A stretch of DNA of 23,001 bases from an uncultured Lachnospiraceae bacterium. Lineage in GTDB: Bacteria; Bacillota; Clostridia; Lachnospirales; Lachnospiraceae. The notes beneath the pieces were generated by a model. It saw nothing but the letters and a program-made list of their open reading frames with translations. It did not search any database and was not told where the DNA came from. Position 1 is the first letter of the stretch; the number at the start of each line of letters is the position of its first letter. Positions 1 through 7,140 of the stretch are shown one piece after another. Where the stretch lies: NCBI GenBank assembly GCA_910586095.1, contig CAJUHQ010000055.1, forward strand, positions 1 to 23,001, read 5' to 3'. The position numbers and the translations under genes were made by a program.

Positions 1-226
1 AAATAATAAATGCAAGCGGTGCATTACAATGACATTCTGTGCATTTCTTCAATGTCTCAAGTCCTTTTTGTGAATTGACCACAATTATTTTCTGCGGCTG
101 GTAATTATGTGCAGTAGGTGCAACATTTCCTGCTAAAAGAATTTTATCTATCATTGTCTGTGGAACGGGAAGTTCTTTGAAATTTCGTGCAGAATATCTT
201 TTTGCTGCTAATTCTAAAAAATCCAT
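1..226 (-). CDS. Nitroreductase family protein, N-terminal part (cut by window edge)
   Basis: The minus-strand frame starting at 226 reads MDFLELAAKRYSARNF and runs off the left edge after about 75 residues. The start MDFLELxxKRYSxRxF and the later segment NVAPTAHNYQP are characteristic of FMN-dependent nitroreductase-like oxidoreductases; the R-Y-S-x-R stretch normally contacts the FMN phosphate and the APTAHNYQP segment is part of the flavin pocket. The family reduces nitro groups, quinones or flavins with NAD(P)H in the cytoplasm; the substrate cannot be told. A second in-frame ATG lies 12 bases upstream (238), but the family usually begins at MDFLEL. It follows the Lhr-type helicase in the same direction, separated by a hairpin-rich spacer. 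The 3' end is outside the window. Confidence 0.85.
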   Translation of the reverse strand, partial: MDFLELAAKRYSARNFKELPVPQTMIDKILLAGNVAPTAHNYQPQKIIVVNSQKGLETLKKCTECHCNAPLAFII

Positions 227-242
227 ATTTATTCTCATTTCT

Positions 243-357
243 GCGCTGCCCTCTGCGCATGACGAGTTTGTGCAAGCAGCGCGCAGACACAAATCTCGCG
301 ATTGAAAATTTTAATTTTCAATCTTATACCTCCTGCTCACTTTAGTGGACGTCAAAT
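243..357 (-). repeat. Degenerate copy of the modular hairpin repeat between helicase and nitroreductase genes
   Basis: On the minus strand this spacer has the same order of parts as the arrays at 4500-4731 and 7141-7311: a GATTTGAC box (about 350-357), a small CACT/AGTG hairpin, AGGAGGTATAA, then a perfect 11-bp hairpin (300-310 pairing with 313-323, 2-nt loop), then a second GATTTG box (288-296) followed by GC-rich inverted sequences (CTGCGC/GCGCAG, GCGCTGC/GCAGCGC) just before the nitroreductase start. Sequence identity to the other arrays is low apart from the boxes, so membership is inferred from architecture. Confidence 0.5.
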
Positions 358-366
358 CAAACTATA

Positions 367-3300
367 TTATCGATACAGTACATAATCCTGCATCTCTCTA
401 TCAAATCCAGCAGCAGACAATGTTTTATCGATCTCACTAGGATAATCCTTCACCACAATTCGCTTCTTTGCCGAATAAATTCGCTTTGCGCGATATTCCT
501 GTACAAACAAACGCAAGGCATATTCGCTCCCTTCTGTGTCAAAAATACGAAGCACTTTTCCCTGTCGTTCAAAAAGCATCATTGGCAAACCACCTCTCAA
601 TGCTACTACAGTTCCCGAAACATTGACAAATGCCCTATTTCCTTCATGAGGAAGTAGCTTTCCCCACGGCTGCATTGGATCTGATGCATTTATCCAAATC
701 CATTCCTGTTGTGGACGCGCAAGTGCTGTAGTCACACTACCATAATCTTGGCGCCGAATAAATTGCGCTCCTGAAAGCCCCTCCACAAAATATCCTCTTT
801 GTACCTGTCCTGTATACTCTTGTACTCTCAAAATAGATAGAGCCTCCTGCCAAGACAGACCATATATAGCCGCTGTTTCTCTACACAAAATGCAGTATCG
901 GTCAAAACATTTGTCCATCTGTTCCTGAATCGTACTAGCACGAAGCGGTCTAACTAAATCATAGCGCCCCGCATGCAACATCTTTACTTGTGCACTAATG
1001 CGCTGTTTTGTCACACTCTTTTTTGTCTTCTCCTTATTTGCCCACTGGCGAACAGGTATAAAACTATCTGAATTCACAATTCCTTTTTCAATCAGCAAAA
1101 GAATAGTGTCATAAAGTGACACTCCTTGTAACATTCCATCTAACGCCTGTAAAAAACTAGCTCCGCGCTTAGAAAGAGCATGTACCAAAACTTGCTCCTG
1201 ATTAGAAAGTGTCTCGTCTGAAATGACAGGTTCACTTTCCCAATCAATCTGACTGGTACGATCAAAACAAATCTTTCCTCCTTCCTCCATATGCCAAACA
1301 TATTCTCCTGCCGAAAGAAGATTGTCCAATAAATTTTCACGGTAATTTTTGACTCTAGATGGAAGAATAAAATCCTCCCATGCTGTTGCCAAAAAAGCTG
1401 TCCCAGAAAGGGAATCAAGTGCATTTTTAATACATTCTTCCTGCAATGCTGTGCGCTGTATTCTTGAAAGCAACAATGCTGCATAGGCAGAAGATGCACA
1501 AGTGGAAACAGCTTCTCTGCGATTTCTTATCGTTTTAGTCCTAGCACGTTGATAAAGTTGAGCATGATAGTAATATGTGACTCCCTGTTCCTGTTGAGGG
1601 ACAGCCTCGTCTCTGCGGCACAGCTCTTCTAGTATTACCTTAGCTTTTTCCTTTTGCCATCCATAGCGAAGAGCTGTTTGGCAAATCGTAGATGCGCCGC
1701 GATAGCGCAACATGCGGCGGACAATGTGGAGTGCTTTTTCAGAAAATTCGTGTTCTTCCAGCGCTGTTATATATTCTTGTTGCTGCTCTGCGGCGATCCA
1801 GAGTCCTTGTTCTAGATAAACGGCTCTCTCCTTCCTTGCAAGACTTTCCAACCACTCGATAGGAATCTCTAACTCTCCCGCAACCAAATCACCTTCTGTC
1901 ATCAAAAGTGTGTGCAATTGCTTCTCATCCTCTGGCAATTTTGTGCGCTTCTGTGCCCATGAAAGCTCTGTTGCCCCTGGACGCAACAATTCCTTTTCCT
2001 GCTTTAGTGCCTCTTCTACAGCGGCGTGGACGCCTCTGGGAGTAGGTGCATAATCATACATCACAGCAGCTTCCTGCTCCCATTGCAATGGAAGAGACAT
2101 TGGGGATGGTGTCTGTGTATAAATTTCATGCACTACCACCAATCCCAATTGAATCTTTTCCAAAAGTTCCCGTACTCCTTCTACATCCCAAAGGTGATTC
2201 ATACATTCCTGTCTTGTTTCCCGAATCAAAGGGTGTTCCTTCTCACGCACCACCTGGTCGAGCAACTCTGAACTGCGCAACCGCTGCATCCACAATGGAT
2301 GTCTGCCATTTGTGCGCACCCCCATCATCAGTGCTCTGCCACAATTATAGCGAAATGCCATATTAAAAAGCGGTGTTGCAGGCAACAATGCCGACAAGAT
2401 CCCTTCTGCTGTCTCTGGCACAATACGCCCAAGCACTCCTTCTGGTATGGACCTGTCTCCATAGGCATATAATAAAAATCCATCCTCCTCATCCACGCTG
2501 CCCACATTCATTTCTGTCTCTTCCCGCGCTGTGTACGCGGCGAGCAGTGCAAGAGGCGCATTGATTCGACGCCCAAAAATGGAGTGAATCATCAATTGAC
2601 TATTTCCAGACTGATCGCGAAAATGTTCTGCTATAATCGTTTTGTCATCCGGCAACGTTCCCGTTGCTGCAATCTGTCGTTTTAGATAGGCCCCTGCAAG
2701 ACGTGATGCCGCCGCATCCAGGCCAAGAAGAGCAAGTGATTTCTCCAAATCTCCATCCTCAGCAGCTTTTTGCAATCCACGCAAAATTTGTCCAAACAAA
2801 ACGGCCGTCTCTTTATTTCGTCCTTTTAGCTCTCCTTTCCAAAAGGGAAGTCTAGCCCCCTCTACAGGTGCCTGAGAAACTGTCACGGTATCACGGCCGA
2901 TATTGACCACTTTCCATGCAAAGGCTCCCAAAATAAAGCGATCTCCTTTCTGTGTCTCATAGACAAACTCTTCGTCTACTTCGCCTACCTTTACGCCTTC
3001 TTGTGTGCGCACAGTATACAATCCCTTATCAGGAATAGTCCCACCAGCCGATATGGCTAGCATCCTGCTATAACTATCTCCTTCTACTATCCCATGAATT
3101 CTATCATAGAGAATACGCGGCCGCACAGGCACATCTTTCTTATGCTCGTAATCTCCTGCCAACATTTCCAACACCGACTGTACATCTGCTTGTGATACTT
3201 TGCGAAAAGACCATGCTCTAGGAAGGATTTCCATTACCTCCCCCACCGTATAACTGCGAAAGGCCGCCATAGAAACAAGATGTTGTGCCAACACATCCAG

Positions 3301-4491
3301 ACAACCTTCAGGTGGACTCATAGGTTCCACTTTTCCCTCTGTTGCAAGATGTGCTGTCATTCCACATAGTACACTCTCGGCTGCTGTACGCGGAAAAAGA
3401 TACATAACACTTGTGCGAAATGGATTATGTCCTGCTCTTCCAAGCCGTTGCATAGTACCAGAAATTGTACGCGGACACCCGATTTGCAACACTTGGTCAA
3501 TCTCTCCTACGTCAATCCCTAACTCCATAGAAGATGTCGCACACAGCAATCTCAATCGCCCCTCACGCAACGACTGTTCAACCTCGTAGCGCTGCTCCTT
3601 TGAAAGACTTCCATGATGGACGCGTGCAAAATCCTGTCCTCCCAACAAATTGACATAATAGGCCAGTTTTTCCGCATATCTTCTGCCTTCCACAAAGGCA
3701 ATCACACTTCTGTTTCCTTCACAATATTGATATACCAAAGCCGAAAGCTCTTGCCAAACAGGATCTTTTTTTCGTTTTCTATTGTCTACATATGAGCCTA
3801 ATGTTTGCAATCGCACTGCTTTTTTCATAGGAGGTGCTGCCACAAAAACTGATTCAGGCGCCAAATACTGCGCCGCCATTGAAAGGGGTGCGATTGTCGC
3901 CGACAGCCCAATGCGTTGAAGAGGATGTTTGCACAAAATATCTAGCCTTGCCACGGACAACATCAAATGAGCACCGCGCTTGGTGTCAATCAGTGCATGT
4001 AGTTCATCAATAATAATTGCCTGTGCTGTACAAAGCACATTTTGTCCCGTTTTGCTAGTGAGCATCAAGTACAGTGATTCTGGTGTAATAATCAAAATAT
4101 GTGGTGGTTTTTGTATCATTTGCCGTCTTTCTTTTTGTGTGGTATCTCCAGTGCGAATCCCCACACGAATCTCTTCCTCTGCACCGATTCCCACTAATGG
4201 TTTTTTTAGATTTTCCCGAATATCGGCGGCGAGCGACTTAAGCGGTGATACATAGATCACATACAACTGTTGCTTTATACTTCCCGCTTCTGCAAGGGCT
4301 TTGAGCCGATCCAAAAACACCAAAAAAGCCGACAATGTTTTTCCTGTCCCAGTAGGCGCCGCAACCAATACATGCCCTCCTGCCGCAATGGCTGGCCACG
4401 CCTCTTTTTGCACAGCAGTAGGCGCGCCTAGCTGTTGTCGAAACCACTGTGTTGTCTTTGCACCAAATACCTGCAATTCTTCCTCAGCCAT
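367..4491 (-). CDS. lhr: Lhr-type large ATP-dependent helicase (DEAD/DEAH box)
   Basis: 1374 residues, close to the usual size of full-length Lhr proteins (about 1400-1550). Superfamily 2 motifs are all visible: Walker A APTGTGKT (44-52), DExH box DELH (162-165), motif III SAT (197-199), and motif VI QRLGRAGH (348-355). The region beyond about 360 matches the winged-helix and DEAD/H-associated layout of Lhr-core proteins, and the roughly 500-residue C-terminal part is the extension seen in bacterial long Lhr. Known family role: 3'-5' translocation on single-stranded DNA and unwinding of RNA:DNA hybrids, linked to DNA repair. The start has GGGAG seven bases upstream of ATG, and this GGGAG is the end of the last repeat unit of the adjacent array. 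The PARG gene lies upstream in the same direction, a nitroreductase gene downstream. No frameshift seen. Confidence 0.93.
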   Translation of the reverse strand: MAEEELQVFGAKTTQWFRQQLGAPTAVQKEAWPAIAAGGHVLVAAPTGTGKTLSAFLVFLDRLKALAEAGSIKQQLYVIYVSPLKSLAADIRENLKKPLVGIGAEEEIRVGIRTGDTTQKERRQMIQKPPHILIITPESLYLMLTSKTGQNVLCTAQAIIIDELHALIDTKRGAHLMLSVARLDILCKHPLQRIGLSATIAPLSMAAQYLAPESVFVAAPPMKKAVRLQTLGSYVDNRKRKKDPVWQELSALVYQYCEGNRSVIAFVEGRRYAEKLAYYVNLLGGQDFARVHHGSLSKEQRYEVEQSLREGRLRLLCATSSMELGIDVGEIDQVLQIGCPRTISGTMQRLGRAGHNPFRTSVMYLFPRTAAESVLCGMTAHLATEGKVEPMSPPEGCLDVLAQHLVSMAAFRSYTVGEVMEILPRAWSFRKVSQADVQSVLEMLAGDYEHKKDVPVRPRILYDRIHGIVEGDSYSRMLAISAGGTIPDKGLYTVRTQEGVKVGEVDEEFVYETQKGDRFILGAFAWKVVNIGRDTVTVSQAPVEGARLPFWKGELKGRNKETAVLFGQILRGLQKAAEDGDLEKSLALLGLDAAASRLAGAYLKRQIAATGTLPDDKTIIAEHFRDQSGNSQLMIHSIFGRRINAPLALLAAYTAREETEMNVGSVDEEDGFLLYAYGDRSIPEGVLGRIVPETAEGILSALLPATPLFNMAFRYNCGRALMMGVRTNGRHPLWMQRLRSSELLDQVVREKEHPLIRETRQECMNHLWDVEGVRELLEKIQLGLVVVHEIYTQTPSPMSLPLQWEQEAAVMYDYAPTPRGVHAAVEEALKQEKELLRPGATELSWAQKRTKLPEDEKQLHTLLMTEGDLVAGELEIPIEWLESLARKERAVYLEQGLWIAAEQQQEYITALEEHEFSEKALHIVRRMLRYRGASTICQTALRYGWQKEKAKVILEELCRRDEAVPQQEQGVTYYYHAQLYQRARTKTIRNRREAVSTCASSAYAALLLSRIQRTALQEECIKNALDSLSGTAFLATAWEDFILPSRVKNYRENLLDNLLSAGEYVWHMEEGGKICFDRTSQIDWESEPVISDETLSNQEQVLVHALSKRGASFLQALDGMLQGVSLYDTILLLIEKGIVNSDSFIPVRQWANKEKTKKSVTKQRISAQVKMLHAGRYDLVRPLRASTIQEQMDKCFDRYCILCRETAAIYGLSWQEALSILRVQEYTGQVQRGYFVEGLSGAQFIRRQDYGSVTTALARPQQEWIWINASDPMQPWGKLLPHEGNRAFVNVSGTVVALRGGLPMMLFERQGKVLRIFDTEGSEYALRLFVQEYRAKRIYSAKKRIVVKDYPSEIDKTLSAAGFDREMQDYVLYR

Positions 4492-4598
4492 AATACTCTC
4501 CCATTCTGATCAAAATCTGCGAATTTGGGCGTCAGCACAATATTTGCAAAACGAACAAGTTCGTTTGTGAAAAATTTATTTTTCACACTAACTCCCAT
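4428..4598 (-). other. Possible 56-codon ORF spanning last repeat unit and overlapping the helicase start
   Basis: An ATG inside the repeat array opens a frame starting MGVSVKNKFF, continuing through ANIVLTPKFADFDQNGR and ending at TAG 64 bases inside the helicase gene, in a different frame. The composition looks protein-like, but the ATG has no good Shine-Dalgarno and the same M(G/E)VSV(K/R) beginning recurs in other repeat units (4624-4662, 12 residues; 7163-7249, 28 residues), so the frame may simply be a by-product of the conserved repeat sequence. If translated, it could couple to helicase translation. Confidence 0.25.
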
Positions 4599-4731
4599 CT
4601 GCCTGCTTCAGCAGGCGTACAAATCAGGATGGTGAAATTTTATTTTTCACACTAACCTCCATATCGCAGTTTTGCTGCGACTCAAATCCAGATGAAAAAC
4701 GCCTGCTTTTGGCGTTTTTCACACTAACTCC
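4500..4731 (-). repeat. Modular hairpin repeat array (three units)
   Basis: Read on the minus strand, three units of about 70, 67 and 92 bp follow one another. Each begins with GAGTTAGTGTGAAA or GAGGTTAGTGTGAAA, whose TGTGAAA opens a hairpin: 4694-4703/4711-4720 (10 bp), 4632-4637/4645-4650 (6 bp) and 4566-4575/4578-4587 (10 bp). The first two units continue with ATCnnGATTTG and a GC-rich hairpin: TCGCAG/CTGCGA (4664-4680) and GCCTGC/GCAGGC (4601-4616). The third continues with a palindrome at 4549-4566 and a CCCA-TTC/GAA-TGGG hairpin. Each second part ends in ATGG followed by GAG, the start of the next unit. The array fills the spacer between the PARG and helicase genes and overlaps the PARG stop codon. 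Confidence 0.85.
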
Positions 4732-5543
4732 CTAAAAGCTATAAAACTATTTTGATTTTCTGAGCGATCTAGCACAGCAAAATAAATGCTGTCAAACACG
4801 TTATTATACCCGTTGTCCAACAACTGTTTCCACCACCCTGCAACTTTGTGCGGATCATTTCGAAACACTCCACAACCATATGCGCCTAGAATAATCTGGC
4901 GTGTCTGCATACGTCTAAAAATCTCAAGACACAGTTCCATCCGGCGCCTCATTACCTCTTCTGCTTGCAAAGCGTTCTCTTGCTTGAGTAATACTTGTCC
5001 CATATTTACTGCTGGAAGTGTCAATACAGAAGCTGTTTGCGGCTTTTCTAACAATCGAAACTGTGCATCGCGAAAAAATACGACCTCCGGCGAAAAAATT
5101 GCATAGTCTAAATACATCATAGATCTATTTTTTCTGTTTTCTTCATAATACTCTGGGTGAGCACAAAGTGTTTCATACAATCCCCCTGATGCAGCAAGAC
5201 TCTCCTCCTGTGCCATTGCGCCATTTAGAAAACCGCCCCCTGGATTCTTTGCGCTAGCAAAATTTAGTACTCCAATAGACGTGGCTCCTTGTTCCTTCAA
5301 CTCCAAAATTGCTGCAACAGTAGACTGATTTTTTAGCACAATCGTTGCCTGCTTGTCGTTTGAAAGTTCTGTAAGCTGCCTACTTTCAAGCATCTGCGCA
5401 CCTTCTTGTGGTGTGATTAACCTGCTATTTTGAACTGACTGCTGATGCATCTTTGAGATGTCAACCTTTGTGCCAGTAGCATTATAATAATATCCTTGTT
5501 CCAAAATAGAAATAGTTTCCTTTGCTACCCCTTTTCGTTTCAT
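4719..5543 (-). CDS. Microbial-type poly(ADP-ribose) glycohydrolase (TIGR02452 family)
   Basis: 274 residues from the chosen start. The bacterial PARG signature is present: PGGGFLNGAMAQEE at about 101-114, containing the GGG loop and the QEE catalytic glutamates; GAYGCGVF nearer the C-terminus completes the macrodomain-like fold. The known reaction is hydrolysis of ADP-ribose polymers or ADP-ribosyl marks in the cytoplasm; the substrate in this organism is unknown. The frame is open up to 5648, but the ATG at 5543 has GAGG six bases upstream and gives the family-typical start MKRKGVAKETISILEQGYYY, so the extra 35 residues are probably not translated. The last residues (E-L-V) and the TGA stop are encoded by the first box of the repeat array, so this C-terminus looks altered by repeat insertion. 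Likely promoter at 5728-5756. Confidence 0.85.
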   Translation of the reverse strand: MKRKGVAKETISILEQGYYYNATGTKVDISKMHQQSVQNSRLITPQEGAQMLESRQLTELSNDKQATIVLKNQSTVAAILELKEQGATSIGVLNFASAKNPGGGFLNGAMAQEESLAASGGLYETLCAHPEYYEENRKNRSMMYLDYAIFSPEVVFFRDAQFRLLEKPQTASVLTLPAVNMGQVLLKQENALQAEEVMRRRMELCLEIFRRMQTRQIILGAYGCGVFRNDPHKVAGWWKQLLDNGYNNVFDSIYFAVLDRSENQNSFIAFRELV

Positions 5544-5727
5544 AAATTTCCTCATTTCTATGCTATTATCGTGCATTTTCAGTTTGTGAATGAGATACAT
5601 ACCATCTTTTACTCGTACCCTTTGCGTATCTTGGCGCACACCAATCAATCATTTGAAACTATATAATTGCCTATCATCCATGCTGCCAACACAAACGCAA
5701 CTATCATTCATAAAAGATCCTGATTGT

Positions 5728-5756
5728 ATTGTACCACATCAATCACAATCCACCAA
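5728..5756 (-). promoter_or_regulatory. Putative sigma-70-type promoter for the PARG gene
   Basis: On the minus strand TTGGTG is followed after 17 bases by TACAAT, with TGG directly before the -10 hexamer (extended -10). It overlaps the 3' end of the upstream metallophosphoesterase gene and leaves roughly 180 bases of leader to the chosen PARG start. Confidence 0.45.
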
Positions 5757-6414
5757 CTCGATTCAAAATACCATCTACATCCACTCCTGGATGTGTCAAA
5801 TACATACGACAAATTTGTTCTATTAATTTGGTATCCATATGGTATTCTTTAGCAATCTGTTCCACTGTCCACCCCTTATCTACATCCTGCATGATCGCCA
5901 TCACTAACTTGTGTTGGTCTTTATTTTTCTGCGGCCATTTTGACATTTTCCCAGCAACTGTTTCAACTATATCTATTTTTCTAACAGTATACATACCTTC
6001 TTTTGCTACATCAATTACTGCCATTGTAATAGGCTGATGAAATCTGCGTGGTCCACAACTCCCTGGATTTAAAAAGCGAATACCATTTTCTTCTCTATCC
6101 AAATATTGATGTGAATGTCCAAAAACTACTAGCTTCGCAGTTCCAAGATCTTGCGGAAGTTCCTTTTTATTGTGAATCATCTTAATTGGTATTCCAAAAA
6201 GCATGATGTCCAATGAACTAGGCAACATCATCCCCCACTCTTTGTCCACATTTCCCCGCACAGCATACAAAGGCGCTATTTGTTTTAATTCATCGAGAAC
6301 TGCTTTTTGATAAAAATCTCCCGCATGCAAAATTGCATCACAGTTTTGTAGTGTCTCTTTTACCTTTTGCCGCACCAAACCATGCGTATCCGATATGATA
6401 CCAATCTGATACAT
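5743..6414 (-). CDS. Metallophosphoesterase, YfcE/MJ0936 family, with C-terminal extension
   Basis: 223 residues. The metal-binding motifs of calcineurin-like phosphoesterases are in order: D9-x-H11 (ISDTHG), D33 (HAGD), N55 (RGNVD), H81, and H100-x-H102 (FGHSH), followed by NPGS at about 117-120. This YfcE-type fold is a cytoplasmic Mn-dependent phosphodiesterase; the physiological substrate is unknown. The core usually ends at about 160 residues; here about 55 more follow, including WTVEQIAKEYHMD, which looks like a small helix-turn-helix, and the ending HPGVDVDGILNRVGGL. The ribosome site AAAGGAG lies about 13 bases before ATG, longer than ideal. The gene runs in the same direction as the downstream PARG gene, but a separate promoter overlaps its 3' end. 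Confidence 0.88.
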   Translation of the reverse strand: MYQIGIISDTHGLVRQKVKETLQNCDAILHAGDFYQKAVLDELKQIAPLYAVRGNVDKEWGMMLPSSLDIMLFGIPIKMIHNKKELPQDLGTAKLVVFGHSHQYLDREENGIRFLNPGSCGPRRFHQPITMAVIDVAKEGMYTVRKIDIVETVAGKMSKWPQKNKDQHKLVMAIMQDVDKGWTVEQIAKEYHMDTKLIEQICRMYLTHPGVDVDGILNRVGGL

Positions 6415-6501
6415 AGTAAAAACTACGCTCCTTTCTCAGCCTGCAAATTTCGACGTAATCACAATCATCTACTCTTTTATTCTTGCAAAAACACAAACTT
6501 C

Positions 6502-6888
6502 TTAAATATTTTGGGGAACCTCCACTTTAACCACAGCCTTGTCTAACATACTTTTAAACGTCTCATACTTTTCTGATAGATTATCCATACTTTGCCGCTC
6601 CTGTGTAAAAATGTATCCTTCTTTTAATTGCTGGTTTAATACAGATGCCCATTCCCTATGATAACAAATATCAAAAAAGCGTAAGAAATACCTAATTTCT
6701 GAAGCAATTTGACGCGAAAGCGGCTCAATCTGACCAAGTGAATAAAATGGCGATTCTTTTATGCCTTTCACAAATTGATTTAATTTGTCAATCAGTTCAC
6801 CGACAAGCGCATCATCCTGCCGCAAATAGTTCTCGTTATGTTGTGCACTTTTGTCGTCTGCTAAATCTTTTTTGCGTGTGACAATCAC
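6502..6888 (-). CDS. Hypothetical protein, probably the 3' part of a broken gene
   Basis: 128 residues from a GTG at 6888, the first usable start after an in-frame TAG; no convincing Shine-Dalgarno precedes it. I do not recognise the family. The product is helical and charged, with SPFYSLGQIEPLSRQIASEI in the middle and a Lys/Glu-rich end. Coding-like sequence continues upstream in the same frame (GPKAWLYFEESKKPVAEV) without any start codon. This suggests that the intact gene began further upstream, at 7134, and was interrupted by stop codons. It ends 87 bases before the metallophosphoesterase gene. Confidence 0.5.
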   Translation of the reverse strand: MIVTRKKDLADDKSAQHNENYLRQDDALVGELIDKLNQFVKGIKESPFYSLGQIEPLSRQIASEIRYFLRFFDICYHREWASVLNQQLKEGYIFTQERQSMDNLSEKYETFKSMLDKAVVKVEVPQNI

Positions 6889-7134
6889 GTTCTCATTAAG
6901 TTTCGTAACCTCAGCAACTGGTTTTTTCGATTCTTCAAAATATAACCATGCCTTCGGCCCCCTGTAGATTCCATTGTAGCCCTATTCATATTCTACATTG
7001 TGTGCTTTGCTTGCGCTGCTCTAAAAATTTCCCCTCAAACCACTCTGCTTTTTGCCTAATTCTATATTTTCCCGTTCTAGTTGCTCATTGATTACTTCTA
7101 ACGGCGAGAGATCTCGATTTCCTTTTTCCTCCAT
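6889..7134 (-). pseudogene. 5' part of the broken hypothetical gene: 37-codon ORF and two in-frame TAG codons
   Basis: An ATG at 7134 opens MEEKGNRDLSPLEVINEQLE and reaches TAG at 7021-7023 after 37 residues. The same frame then runs 12 codons (SSASKAHNVEYE) to a second TAG (6982-6984) and on without further stops into the 6502-6888 ORF. Without the two amber codons the frame would be 210 residues. The start codon is the ATG in CTTAGTATGG, where the repeat array reads TTAGTGTGA elsewhere, and its GGGGG six bases upstream comes from the repeat too. A decayed gene is the simplest reading; amber recoding has no independent support here. Confidence 0.4.
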
Positions 7135-7140
7135 ACTAAG

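Noticed and set aside
2026..2855. Plus-strand ORFs of 63-106 codons inside the helicase gene
   Set aside because: Antisense shadows of the helicase reading frame without ribosome sites.
4500..4731. CRISPR array
   Set aside because: Units differ in length, have hairpins of variable sequence and no unique spacers of constant size; no cas genes are present.
5544..5648. Longer start of the PARG gene (35 extra residues)
   Set aside because: ATG at 5543 has a ribosome site and the family-typical N-terminus.
6889..7134. Amber (TAG) recoding as the explanation of the interrupted frame
   Set aside because: No supporting genes or signals in the window and other genes use TAG as a normal stop-like codon; nonsense decay is simpler.
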